From contig DAOPYE010000023.1 of the NCBI GenBank assembly GCA_035352715.1, positions 1 through 33,006 of the forward strand: 33,006 nt of DNA, given 5' to 3'. The position numbers and the translations under genes were made by a program. Below the pieces are notes generated by a model, which was given only the letters and a program-made list of their open reading frames with translations, had not been told where the DNA came from and did no database searches. This document shows, piece after piece, positions 16,545 to 23,464 of the stretch (positions are counted from its first letter, which is position 1; the number at the start of each line of letters is the position of its first letter). Source of the DNA: DAOPYE01 sp035352715. GTDB taxonomy: Bacteria > Acidobacteriota > Holophagae > Holophagales > Holophagaceae.

Positions 16545-16558
16545 TTCAAAAACTTGAA
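16545..16558. promoter_or_regulatory. 14-base perfect palindrome upstream of the DUF2344 gene
   Basis: TTCAA at 16545-16549 and TTGAA at 16554-16558 are separated by AAAC. The site lies about 130 bases upstream of the DUF2344 start and after the terminator of the preceding operon, where its promoter should be. No -10/-35 pair was identified. Its role as an operator is inferred from position only. Confidence 0.3.
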
Positions 16559-16577
16559 TTTTCTTCCCCGATCCATG

Positions 16578-16613
16578 AAAAAAGCGCACTCAGCCGATCT
16601 CGGCGCGATGCGC
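16578..16613 (-). terminator. Intrinsic terminator of the seven-gene minus-strand run
   Basis: Read on the minus strand, GCGCA and TGCGC form an outer stem and GCCG/CGGC an inner stem, separated by a symmetric 4x4 internal loop. Six T residues follow (plus-strand A-run 16578-16583). It begins about 20 bases after the stop of the 354-residue protein gene. Confidence 0.7.
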
Positions 16614-16634
16614 AATGCCTCCCTCACTCCGGGT

Positions 16635-17699
16635 TCAACGCGGTCCTGCCGTGATGCGCTTGGCTTCACGACGCAGCAGTTCGGCGACGTTCCTGTCCTT
16701 GGCCATGAGCTTGAGATCGAACTCGTTCAGTCGGCGCAAATGGTTGATGGCGATGGGCAGCGGGGTGCGGGGGTTCTGAATCAGGTTCTTCACGATGGTG
16801 TATTTCTTCATCCACTCGCGGTTCGTGCTGATGATGCGGATGACTTCTTCGTGAACAGATCGCATCTGCGCGATGTAGGCAACTTCGCCCTCGGTGATGC
16901 GACCGTTGCGGATGACGTTCACCTGGATCAGACGGTTGGCTTCGCGGATGAGCAGGGTGCGCTCCTCCTTCCCACCCTTGATAGCCAGCATGATCTTCTG
17001 GTTGGTGCGCAGCTTCAGCACACGCTGCGTGAGCGTCAACGGGATTTCATGGCCTTCCTCATCGACGATGGGCTTCAGCAGCCGCTCGCGCGAGACGGCG
17101 TGATCCGTGTCCTCGTCTCCTTCCGCGGGCACGGGCAGCTCGGCCCAGGCCTTGTCGAGGGTTCCGGCCTCCACCTCCGAGATGATGTCCAGGCGATCCT
17201 GGGCGACGTCCTTGGAAATCAGCCGCAGCACATCGCGACGGAACTCGTTGACGCGCCGCTTGATGACGTATTCGCCCTCTGGGTGGGCCTCCAGCAGATC
17301 CAGGATGGCGGGCCGCTGCATCCACAGCACCTGGTTGTTCAGGGGGATTTCCAGGACGAAGCCCGGCAGGCTGGGAATGACGCGCTCCATCCATTCGGCG
17401 GTCAGGCTTTCATGCAGCAGGCCCGTCTCCAGCAGGGACGCCTCCTTGCGGTGCATGAGGATGAGCCCCAGCGGCGCCGGGGGCTCCACCGGACCGACGA
17501 TGGCGCTGGCGAGCACGCTTTCGGGCATGCCCTTCACCGTGTCGATGGCCTTTTCCGCAAACGGCGTTTCCTGGAAAACGGCATGCGCCAGGGCCTGCAG
17601 CAACTCCTCTGCGGGCACGGGCAGCGCTCCGCCGAGCAACGGGCCGATCATGGGCTCGGGCAGCTGGCCGTCGAGGTATTTCTGGACGATGGGATTCAT
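16635..17699 (-). CDS. Uncharacterised soluble helical protein
   Basis: This encodes 354 residues with no signal peptide, membrane span or recognised catalytic motif. The N-terminal half has short hydrophobic helices (GPLLGGALPVPAEELLQALA; AIDTVKGMPESVLASAIV). The C-terminal 140 residues are rich in basic helices (LTLTQRVLKLRTNQKIMLAI; EEVIRIISTNREWMKKYTIV; LPIAINHLRRLNEFDLKLMA). This looks like a helical-repeat or scaffold protein; I recall similar hypothetical proteins in acidobacteria and myxobacteria but no function. The start at 17699 has GAGGA six bases upstream; an ATG at 17705 overlapping the previous stop would add two residues. It is the last gene of the run and directly follows the RodZ-like gene, so a cell-envelope or cytoskeletal role is possible but unproven. 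Confidence 0.75.
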   Translation of the reverse strand: MNPIVQKYLDGQLPEPMIGPLLGGALPVPAEELLQALAHAVFQETPFAEKAIDTVKGMPESVLASAIVGPVEPPAPLGLILMHRKEASLLETGLLHESLTAEWMERVIPSLPGFVLEIPLNNQVLWMQRPAILDLLEAHPEGEYVIKRRVNEFRRDVLRLISKDVAQDRLDIISEVEAGTLDKAWAELPVPAEGDEDTDHAVSRERLLKPIVDEEGHEIPLTLTQRVLKLRTNQKIMLAIKGGKEERTLLIREANRLIQVNVIRNGRITEGEVAYIAQMRSVHEEVIRIISTNREWMKKYTIVKNLIQNPRTPLPIAINHLRRLNEFDLKLMAKDRNVAELLRREAKRITAGPR

Positions 17700-17701
17700 G
17701 G

Positions 17702-18559
17702 TCATTCCTCGGAAGGCTGAGGTTCGGCGTCAGGTTCAGCATCGGGCGCCTTGGCGGAAGCGTCGATGGGCTTGGGCTCTGGAAGCTGGAGCTGCCCGTC
17801 CGTGTCAAAGGTCCCGGACCAGGCTTCGCTGACCGCCCGGCCATGATTGATGTGCTGGCCCGCCACTTCCACGTTCACCACGCCCGCGTTGTCCAGGCTC
17901 AGGGTGAAGGGCCCCTTTACGCGCAGGCACCAGGGTTCGGAAACGCGCATGGAATGGTGCAAATCCGCGCCCTCGCCGACGATGTGGGCTTCGCAGGCAT
18001 CCATGGCTCGCAGGTTCACCAGGATGCCTTCCGCCGTGATGGGCGCCTCGGGCAGCACCTCGCCCAGCACCGGGAAGGGACCGGTGAAGGCTTTCGGAAG
18101 CCCCATCGGCGCAGGGGCCAGGGCACCGATGTTCACCACGTTCTGCTTTACCCCTTCGCGCAGGTTCCGACGCGGCACCACCAGCCACGCCAGCACCAGC
18201 AGGGACGCGACGGCGATGGCGATCGTCAGCAGGCGCTCCATGGATTCCTGGCGCGGATCCGGCGCCGGGTTGGCCAAATCGCCGGGAATGGCGGAAAAGA
18301 TCTCCGCGCATTGTGACAAGTCCACCATGAGCCGCCGCGCGATCATGCGCGCCATGGGGCGCTCACGCCCAGGCGGCACCTGATCCCAGTGATCCGCTTC
18401 GATGGCTTCGAGCAGGCCCTGGCTCAGGCTCAATTCCTCGGCCAGGGCTTCTGGCGAGATGCCCTGGGCTTGACGCGCCTCTCGCAGCAGCGCGCCAAAC
18501 CGGCATGGAGTAACAGAAGGTTCCACCCCTTCGGGGGATGCCTCTCCGGGGCTGCTCAT
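17702..18559 (-). CDS. RodZ-like helix-turn-helix membrane protein
   Basis: This encodes 285 residues. Residues about 20-90 are a RodZ-type helix-turn-helix (LLREARQAQGISPEALAEEL, then LSQGLLEAIEADHW). One membrane span follows at about 130-147 (LLTIAIAVASLLVLAWLVV). The C-terminal part is a periplasmic DUF4115-like beta domain (VNLRAMDACEAHIVG, LRVKGPFTLSLDNAGVVNV) with an acidic, Pro-rich tail. RodZ links MreB to the cell-wall elongation machinery; this protein has the same architecture but weak sequence identity by eye. The ATG at 18559 overlaps the MoxR stop as ATGA. A TTG at 18568 would add three residues. Confidence 0.8.
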   Translation of the reverse strand: MSSPGEASPEGVEPSVTPCRFGALLREARQAQGISPEALAEELSLSQGLLEAIEADHWDQVPPGRERPMARMIARRLMVDLSQCAEIFSAIPGDLANPAPDPRQESMERLLTIAIAVASLLVLAWLVVPRRNLREGVKQNVVNIGALAPAPMGLPKAFTGPFPVLGEVLPEAPITAEGILVNLRAMDACEAHIVGEGADLHHSMRVSEPWCLRVKGPFTLSLDNAGVVNVEVAGQHINHGRAVSEAWSGTFDTDGQLQLPEPKPIDASAKAPDAEPDAEPQPSEE

Positions 18560-19515
18560 GGCTTCCAACCGACCGGAACTTCGCGCAGGGCCCGCGCCAA
18601 CTGTTCGCGGCGGTCCTCCCGGTTCAGACGGCGGTCGTCCAGGGTGCCCCGGTGGGCCAAGGCATCAGAGAAGCCCGCCTGCAGATCGTCGGGTGTGACG
18701 TGATCGCGCCCAGACATCCAGGCCTCGGCCTTGGCCATGGACAGCCACTGTCCAACTGCACGGGTGGAGCAGAAGCCACCGTCCTTACGGACCCGCGCGG
18801 CGACCCGCTGCGCGTAGTCCAGCACCACATCGGCCAGCGAGACCTGCTGCACCGAAAGCTGCGCCGCGCGCCATCCCTGGAGATCCAGGGCAGGCGTGAT
18901 GTCCGAAACGCGCTGCGAGCCCGCATCGCCCTTGAAGATCCGCCGCTCCGCCTCCGCATCCGGATAGCCCAGGTGCATCACGCAGGTGAAGCGATCCAGC
19001 TGGCTCTCCGGCAACAGGAAGGTGCCTGCGTGATCCATGGGATTCTGGGTAGCGATGACGAAGAACGGATTGGGCAGAGGATAGACGGAGCGATCCAGCG
19101 TCACCTGGCCCTCGACCATGACCTCCAGCAGCGCGCTTTGGGTCTTGGGACCGATACGGTTCAGCTCATCCAGCAGCAACACATGGGCGAAAACGGGACC
19201 GGGCAGGAAGCGAAAGGCCTGGGCCGTCGCATCCCACATGTGAACCCCCAGCAGATCCGAAGGCAGCAGATCGTTGGTGCCCTGGATGCGCTGGTAACTG
19301 CCCCCCAGCATCCGCGCCAGGCCCTTGGCCAGGGTCGTCTTGCCCACCCCCGGCAGATCCTCCAGCAGCAGGTGGCCGCCGGAAAGCATCACCGCCACGG
19401 CGCGCCGCACCTGCGCGGGCTTGCCCACCAGCACCCGCGACAGGGCCTCCAGCCCCGCCCGGACATTGGCGCGGAGCAAGGACACGGCGTGGGCTGTCTC
19501 GTGGGGAGCATCCAT
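18556..19515 (-). CDS. MoxR-family AAA+ ATPase
   Basis: This encodes 319 residues. Walker A is LPGVGKTT (residues 54-61) and Walker B is LLLDELNR (Asp116, Glu117). The sensor-like segment VIATQNPMDHAGTFLLPESQ and the downstream LDRF are typical of MoxR ATPases. These chaperone-like enzymes usually work with a von Willebrand A protein and a DUF58 protein encoded nearby, acting on metalloenzyme maturation or envelope stress. Neither partner is in this operon; a RodZ-like protein follows instead. The Shine-Dalgarno sequence is weak. The gene is preceded by 37 bases after the zinc-ribbon gene and overlaps the next gene by four bases, so it sits inside a long operon. Confidence 0.92.
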   Translation of the reverse strand: MDAPHETAHAVSLLRANVRAGLEALSRVLVGKPAQVRRAVAVMLSGGHLLLEDLPGVGKTTLAKGLARMLGGSYQRIQGTNDLLPSDLLGVHMWDATAQAFRFLPGPVFAHVLLLDELNRIGPKTQSALLEVMVEGQVTLDRSVYPLPNPFFVIATQNPMDHAGTFLLPESQLDRFTCVMHLGYPDAEAERRIFKGDAGSQRVSDITPALDLQGWRAAQLSVQQVSLADVVLDYAQRVAARVRKDGGFCSTRAVGQWLSMAKAEAWMSGRDHVTPDDLQAGFSDALAHRGTLDDRRLNREDRREQLARALREVPVGWKP

Positions 19516-19552
19516 GGAACATTCAGTCTACTGGATCCCCCCATCCGAGGAA

Positions 19553-19792
19553 TCACCCTTGATCCGGGCACTCCACGGGGACCAGCTCCGTTTTGACCGC
19601 ATCCTTGGATTTGAGTTCATTGCAGGCGCCGCACCACCAGTTGCTGGCTCCGCAGGCGGCCAGCCGCTCCAGCTCCGCGCCGCACTCGCCACACAGGCCG
19701 CGAACCCGGTAGTCCACGCCGCAAGACGCGCAGCGCCACTGCTTGCCGGAAGGCTCAAGCAGGGTCCCATGCACCGGACAAAGACGTTCCAT
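19553..19792 (-). CDS. YfgJ-like small zinc-ribbon protein
   Basis: This encodes 79 residues with two zinc ribbons: CPVHG and CASC, then CGECG and CGAC. The order and the ACGASNWWC segment resemble E. coli YfgJ, whose function is not known. The start at 19792 is chosen because family members begin just before the first CP pair, and a G-run lies directly upstream. An ATG at 19813 that overlaps the DUF1275 stop as ATGA would add seven residues. It is encoded between the DUF1275 and MoxR genes. One position of the first knuckle is His (CPVH) rather than Cys, which can still bind zinc. Confidence 0.75.
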   Translation of the reverse strand: MERLCPVHGTLLEPSGKQWRCASCGVDYRVRGLCGECGAELERLAACGASNWWCGACNELKSKDAVKTELVPVECPDQG

Positions 19793-19809
19793 AGGCCCCC
19801 CACGCCCCG

Positions 19810-20757
19810 TCATGGCTTTTCCGGCTCTTCGGTCTCGCGCCGCAGATGCCGGAAAAAGATGCGGATCTCAAGCACCAGCGGGCGGAAGGCGAGTACGAGC
19901 AGGAACAGCGCCAGAGGCACCGTCATCTTGAAACCGATGTGGCGGAACCCCAGGGCACCAAAGATGCCGCCGCCCACGAAGGACGCTGCCAGAAGCAGCA
20001 GCAGCTTGAGCTTTCCGCGATCGGCGGTGACGGGCTGCGCGCCTTTCAGGTGATGGCTGTTGCGGTAGAGTAGCCGACTCAGCTCGATGCCGATATCGGT
20101 CACCGTGCCCGTCATGTGCGTGGTGCGCACGGCGGTGCCGCTGATGTTCGTCGTGACGGCGTTGTGCAGGCCCATGATGAAGCAGAGCAGCGCGACCGAC
20201 AGATCAATGTACCGGTATTCCTGGGCATCCAGGCGGTGCCCGGCGTAGCCGAACAGCAGCAGCAGCGCTGCTTCAAAGCTGAGCGCCAGCGCATAGCGCC
20301 CCCGCCAGTGGTGCCGCTTGCCGTAGGCGATCATGAAGCTCGAGACGAAAGCACCGAACGCGAAGCACAGAACCATGCCGAAGGCATAGAGCATCGTGCG
20401 GTAGTCGCCCAGGGCCGCCATATCCGCCAGGGTGCTCAGTACGCCGCTCATGTGACTGGTGTAGTGTTCCACCGCCAGGAATCCGCCCGCGTTCACAGCC
20501 CCGGCCACGAAGGCCATGGACCACGCCAACTGGCGGTTCATGGCGGGCGTGCGAGCATCGCCTTCCCGCATCCAGTGCTGATAACTGGTCGGCAGGCGCT
20601 CCAGGGTCCGGTCCAGCACCGTGTAGTAGGTAAGCGGATCCATGGACTTTCGCAAGGTCCGCGCCAGATAGCGCCGAGTCAGGTACGAAAGGAGCCTGGG
20701 GATGCGACTCGTGCGCGCCCGTCTGGCCACCCGCTCTGCAAAAGACACTCGTTTCAT
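19810..20757 (-). CDS. DUF1275 (YoaK) family membrane protein
   Basis: This encodes 315 residues with about six membrane spans in the C-terminal 230 residues. The motifs AGAVNAGGFLAVEHYTSHMSG and the later THMTGTVTDIG are signatures of the DUF1275/YoaK family, presumed transporters of unknown substrate. A basic N-terminal extension of about 80 residues (RVARRARTSRIPRLLSYLTR) precedes the first span. It is longer than I expect for this family and may be a cytoplasmic domain. GAGGA sits three bases before the ATG. It starts 14 bases after the response-regulator gene and its stop overlaps or abuts the zinc-ribbon gene. Confidence 0.87.
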   Translation of the reverse strand: MKRVSFAERVARRARTSRIPRLLSYLTRRYLARTLRKSMDPLTYYTVLDRTLERLPTSYQHWMREGDARTPAMNRQLAWSMAFVAGAVNAGGFLAVEHYTSHMSGVLSTLADMAALGDYRTMLYAFGMVLCFAFGAFVSSFMIAYGKRHHWRGRYALALSFEAALLLLFGYAGHRLDAQEYRYIDLSVALLCFIMGLHNAVTTNISGTAVRTTHMTGTVTDIGIELSRLLYRNSHHLKGAQPVTADRGKLKLLLLLAASFVGGGIFGALGFRHIGFKMTVPLALFLLVLAFRPLVLEIRIFFRHLRRETEEPEKP

Positions 20758-20771
20758 GAATCCTCAGGATA

Positions 20772-21989
20772 TCAGCCATCCAGAGGAATGCCGCGTTCCT
20801 TCAGGCGCTGGGCGAAGGCCCGCACCGTGAGTCCAAGGCCGGAAGCCGCCCGGGACGGATCTCCGCCCGCGCCCTTGAGGGCGCGCCGCAGCAGCCAGCC
20901 CTCCGCATCCTTCTCGATCGACTTCAGCATGGCGTCCAGCGTGCCCGGCTCGGGCCAGCGCAGGCTGAACAGCTCGCACCCCGGCTCCATCTCTGGAAGC
21001 GAAGAAAGCACCAATCCAGTGTTCGCCTCCAGCGCGCGGTCCACGCACCAGATCAGCGCCCTCACGTTGCCCGGCCAGGCACGCAGCAACAGCTCGCGCT
21101 CCAATTCGCGCTCCACGATGGGCGTGGGACGGCCCATGCGACGCGCGGCGTTCTCCAGGAATTCGCGGAAGAGCGGCACGATGTCTTCCTTGCGCGCCGC
21201 AAGCCTGGGGATCTCGAAGCAGAGCACGCCCAGGCGCAGCCGCAGCGAGGCCGACAGCGAACCGGCGTCCCGAGCGCTGGCCATCCAGCGAACACCGTCG
21301 GATTGATCCATACTTCTCAACAGCCCGTCGATGCTGCCCACGGGCAGATCCTCCAGATCAGCCAGGAACAGGCTTCCGCCATTCAGCATGGCCAGCGTCC
21401 GCGCCTCGATGCCTTCCGCGCCCACCGTCGAGGCGTGGGTCGACAGGAACGGGGCCCGCGAATCCCGCAGGGTGTGCAGACGCCGCGCCGCGCGGGACCT
21501 TCCGCTGCCGGGCTCACCCAGGAACAGCACCGGCGCGTTGTCCTCGGCGGCCTTGGCGAGGGCGTGATCCAGCGCGCGGAGGGCCGGGGCATTGGCGATC
21601 CACGGCTCGCGGGGATCCGGCGGTGGGGCTTCCGATAGCGCCGAGAGGCGCGTGAGCAGCTCGATGAAATGATCCAGATCGAAGGGCTTGGGCAGGAAAT
21701 CGTCCGCCCCGCTGTGCACGGCCTCAACGATATCGCGCGGCTCGCCGAAGGCCGACATCAAGACGATGCGGATGCCCGGATGACGGCGCTTCGCGCGTTT
21801 CAGAAGCTCCATGCCGCTCATGCCGGGCAGACGCAGATCCGTCACCAGCAGTTCGAAGGCGCTGCGTTCCAGGGCTTCCAGGGCCTCATGAGGATCGCCC
21901 ACCGCCAAGACATCCCAGCCGGATCCCGCCAGCGCCTGCACCAGCAGACGCCGGAAACTGTCCTTGTCTTCCACCAGCAGGATGCGCAT
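20772..21989 (-). CDS. Degenerate NtrC-like response regulator
   Basis: This encodes 405 residues. The receiver domain (1-118) is intact: acidic Glu7/Asp8, phosphoacceptor Asp51 (VTDLRLPGMSG), Ser79 and Lys101. The central AAA+ domain is degenerate. Walker A is GEPGSGRS (159-166), with Arg in place of the Lys. The GAFTGA loop that contacts sigma-54 is absent. Walker B, normally LFLDE, reads LFLADLEDLP with Ala210. WPGNVR (305-310) is kept, and a Fis-type DNA-binding helix pair ends the protein (DPSRAASGLGLTVRAFAQRL). It is therefore unlikely to activate sigma-54 by ATP hydrolysis. It may act as a plain DNA-binding switch. No histidine kinase is nearby. The start lacks a good Shine-Dalgarno sequence; the gene follows the MFS stop by 17 bases. 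Confidence 0.87.
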   Translation of the reverse strand: MRILLVEDKDSFRRLLVQALAGSGWDVLAVGDPHEALEALERSAFELLVTDLRLPGMSGMELLKRAKRRHPGIRIVLMSAFGEPRDIVEAVHSGADDFLPKPFDLDHFIELLTRLSALSEAPPPDPREPWIANAPALRALDHALAKAAEDNAPVLFLGEPGSGRSRAARRLHTLRDSRAPFLSTHASTVGAEGIEARTLAMLNGGSLFLADLEDLPVGSIDGLLRSMDQSDGVRWMASARDAGSLSASLRLRLGVLCFEIPRLAARKEDIVPLFREFLENAARRMGRPTPIVERELERELLLRAWPGNVRALIWCVDRALEANTGLVLSSLPEMEPGCELFSLRWPEPGTLDAMLKSIEKDAEGWLLRRALKGAGGDPSRAASGLGLTVRAFAQRLKERGIPLDG

Positions 21990-22006
21990 GGCGCAAGTCT
22001 AGCGGA

Positions 22007-23368
22007 TCACCCCTTGGCGTGGGGTGCCTCCAGCACACCACCGTGCCGCTTATCCGCGCGCAGCAGCAGGAAAGCGAACACCAGACCCGCCACGCCCAGC
22101 AGCGAGAACACCACCTGGCTGGCGGTGTAGTGGCCCGTCGCATCGCGCAGCTTGCCGTTGAGCATCGGGAAAAGCCCCAGGCCCAGGTTCTGGATGGCGG
22201 TCATCAGACCAAAGGCCGTACCCACACGCTTCTCATCCACCACCATGGGCACCGAAGGCCAGAGCGCCGCCGGCACCAGCACGAAGGCCACACCCAGCAC
22301 GATCATGCTGGGGATGGGGTTCCAGTGCGTGAGGCCCATCGCCAGGTGGGCCGGGATCAGCGCCAGCGAACCCAGCACCATCAGCGTCGCGCGCTTGCCG
22401 ATCTTGTCCACCAGCCCGCCCGCAAAGGGCGCGCAGACCATGGACGCCGCGATCACGATGCTGGTGATGCCCGGCGCGGTCTTGAACATGTGCGTGAAGT
22501 TGAAGAAGACCTGCGAGAAGAAGCCGCCGTCGCTGGCGCTGACGAGGGGGATCTGCCACTTGTCGTGGAACATGTCCGTGGATAGCGCCGTGAAGGGGAA
22601 GATCGCGCTGTAGAAGGTCACGCAGAGCAGCGCCACGAACCAGTAGGACGACGTGAACTTGCCCAGATCCGAAAACACGATCTTGTCGCCAGCCTCGGGC
22701 TTGGACAGGGCGAGCACCTTCTCGCCGTGGCGATCCATGAGATTGAAGACGAGGTTGCACAGCACGGAGAACAGGCAGAACAGTGCCGCGGCCCACAGAG
22801 CAATTCGATAACTGCCGAAATAGCGCGCGATCAGCTCCTCGGTGTTGAAGCTGAACAGCGTGCCGATGCGGCTGATGGTCAGCGTAATGCCAAAGGCCAG
22901 GGCCAGTTCCTTGCCCTTGAACCAGCGGCTGACGATGGCGCTCTGCACCACGATCAGGGATTCCGATCCCGCGCCGAAGACCAGCCGACCCGCAAAGAGC
23001 ATCCACTTGCCCTTGGCCATGGCCACCATCACCGCGCCCACCAGGACCAGGGTGCAGAACAGCAGGCTGGCGCGGCGCGGCCCCAGCTTGTCGTAGAGCA
23101 TGCCGCCGAAGAAGACGATGGCGATGGCCGCCACGGAATAGGCCGTGTACAGATTCCCGATGGTGCCGCGGTCGATGTGGAGTTCGCGGATCAGCGTGGT
23201 CTCCAGGGCGCCGATGCTGTCGTAGGCGAAGTAGCTGCCGAAGACCAGCAGGCTGATGAAGATCAGCAGCGTGAAGCGGTAAAGCCCCTTGGATGGATGA
23301 AAGAAGCCCGTGGATGCCATCGCCACGGCTCCTTCGCCCATCTGATTCTCGCCAAAAGGCTCCGCCAT
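22007..23368 (-). CDS. MFS transporter (MFSD1-like)
   Basis: This encodes 453 residues with about 12 membrane spans. The cytoplasmic loop motif after span 2 reads GGMLYDKLGPRRAS, a standard MFS signature, repeated in the second half as GGLVDKIGKRATL. The first span region (GSYFAYDSIGALETTLIREL) and the arrangement that follows resemble the MFSD1 branch, whose eukaryotic member exports dipeptides from lysosomes; substrate here is unknown. AGGAG lies six bases before the ATG at 23368. An upstream ATG at 23425 would add 19 residues without support. It is the first gene of a closely packed minus-strand run and is separated from ettA by 96 bases. Confidence 0.87.
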   Translation of the reverse strand: MAEPFGENQMGEGAVAMASTGFFHPSKGLYRFTLLIFISLLVFGSYFAYDSIGALETTLIRELHIDRGTIGNLYTAYSVAAIAIVFFGGMLYDKLGPRRASLLFCTLVLVGAVMVAMAKGKWMLFAGRLVFGAGSESLIVVQSAIVSRWFKGKELALAFGITLTISRIGTLFSFNTEELIARYFGSYRIALWAAALFCLFSVLCNLVFNLMDRHGEKVLALSKPEAGDKIVFSDLGKFTSSYWFVALLCVTFYSAIFPFTALSTDMFHDKWQIPLVSASDGGFFSQVFFNFTHMFKTAPGITSIVIAASMVCAPFAGGLVDKIGKRATLMVLGSLALIPAHLAMGLTHWNPIPSMIVLGVAFVLVPAALWPSVPMVVDEKRVGTAFGLMTAIQNLGLGLFPMLNGKLRDATGHYTASQVVFSLLGVAGLVFAFLLLRADKRHGGVLEAPHAKG

Positions 23369-23406
23369 CTCCGCTCCTGCGCAAAGGAAAAGGCTACCCG
23401 GAAGAG

Positions 23407-23446
23407 GCCCGTCCATCCCGTGCAATCCAGCACGAAATGAACGGGC
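23407..23446. repeat. Nested inverted repeat between ettA and the MFS gene
   Basis: GCCCGT (23407-23412) pairs with ACGGGC (23441-23446), and inside it CGTGC (23419-23423) pairs with GCACG (23430-23434). It lies in the leader of the MFS gene. There is no T-tract in the minus direction, so it is not a standard terminator; it may be a regulatory hairpin. Confidence 0.35.
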
Positions 23447-23464
23447 AGCGTGCCACCCGCCGCC

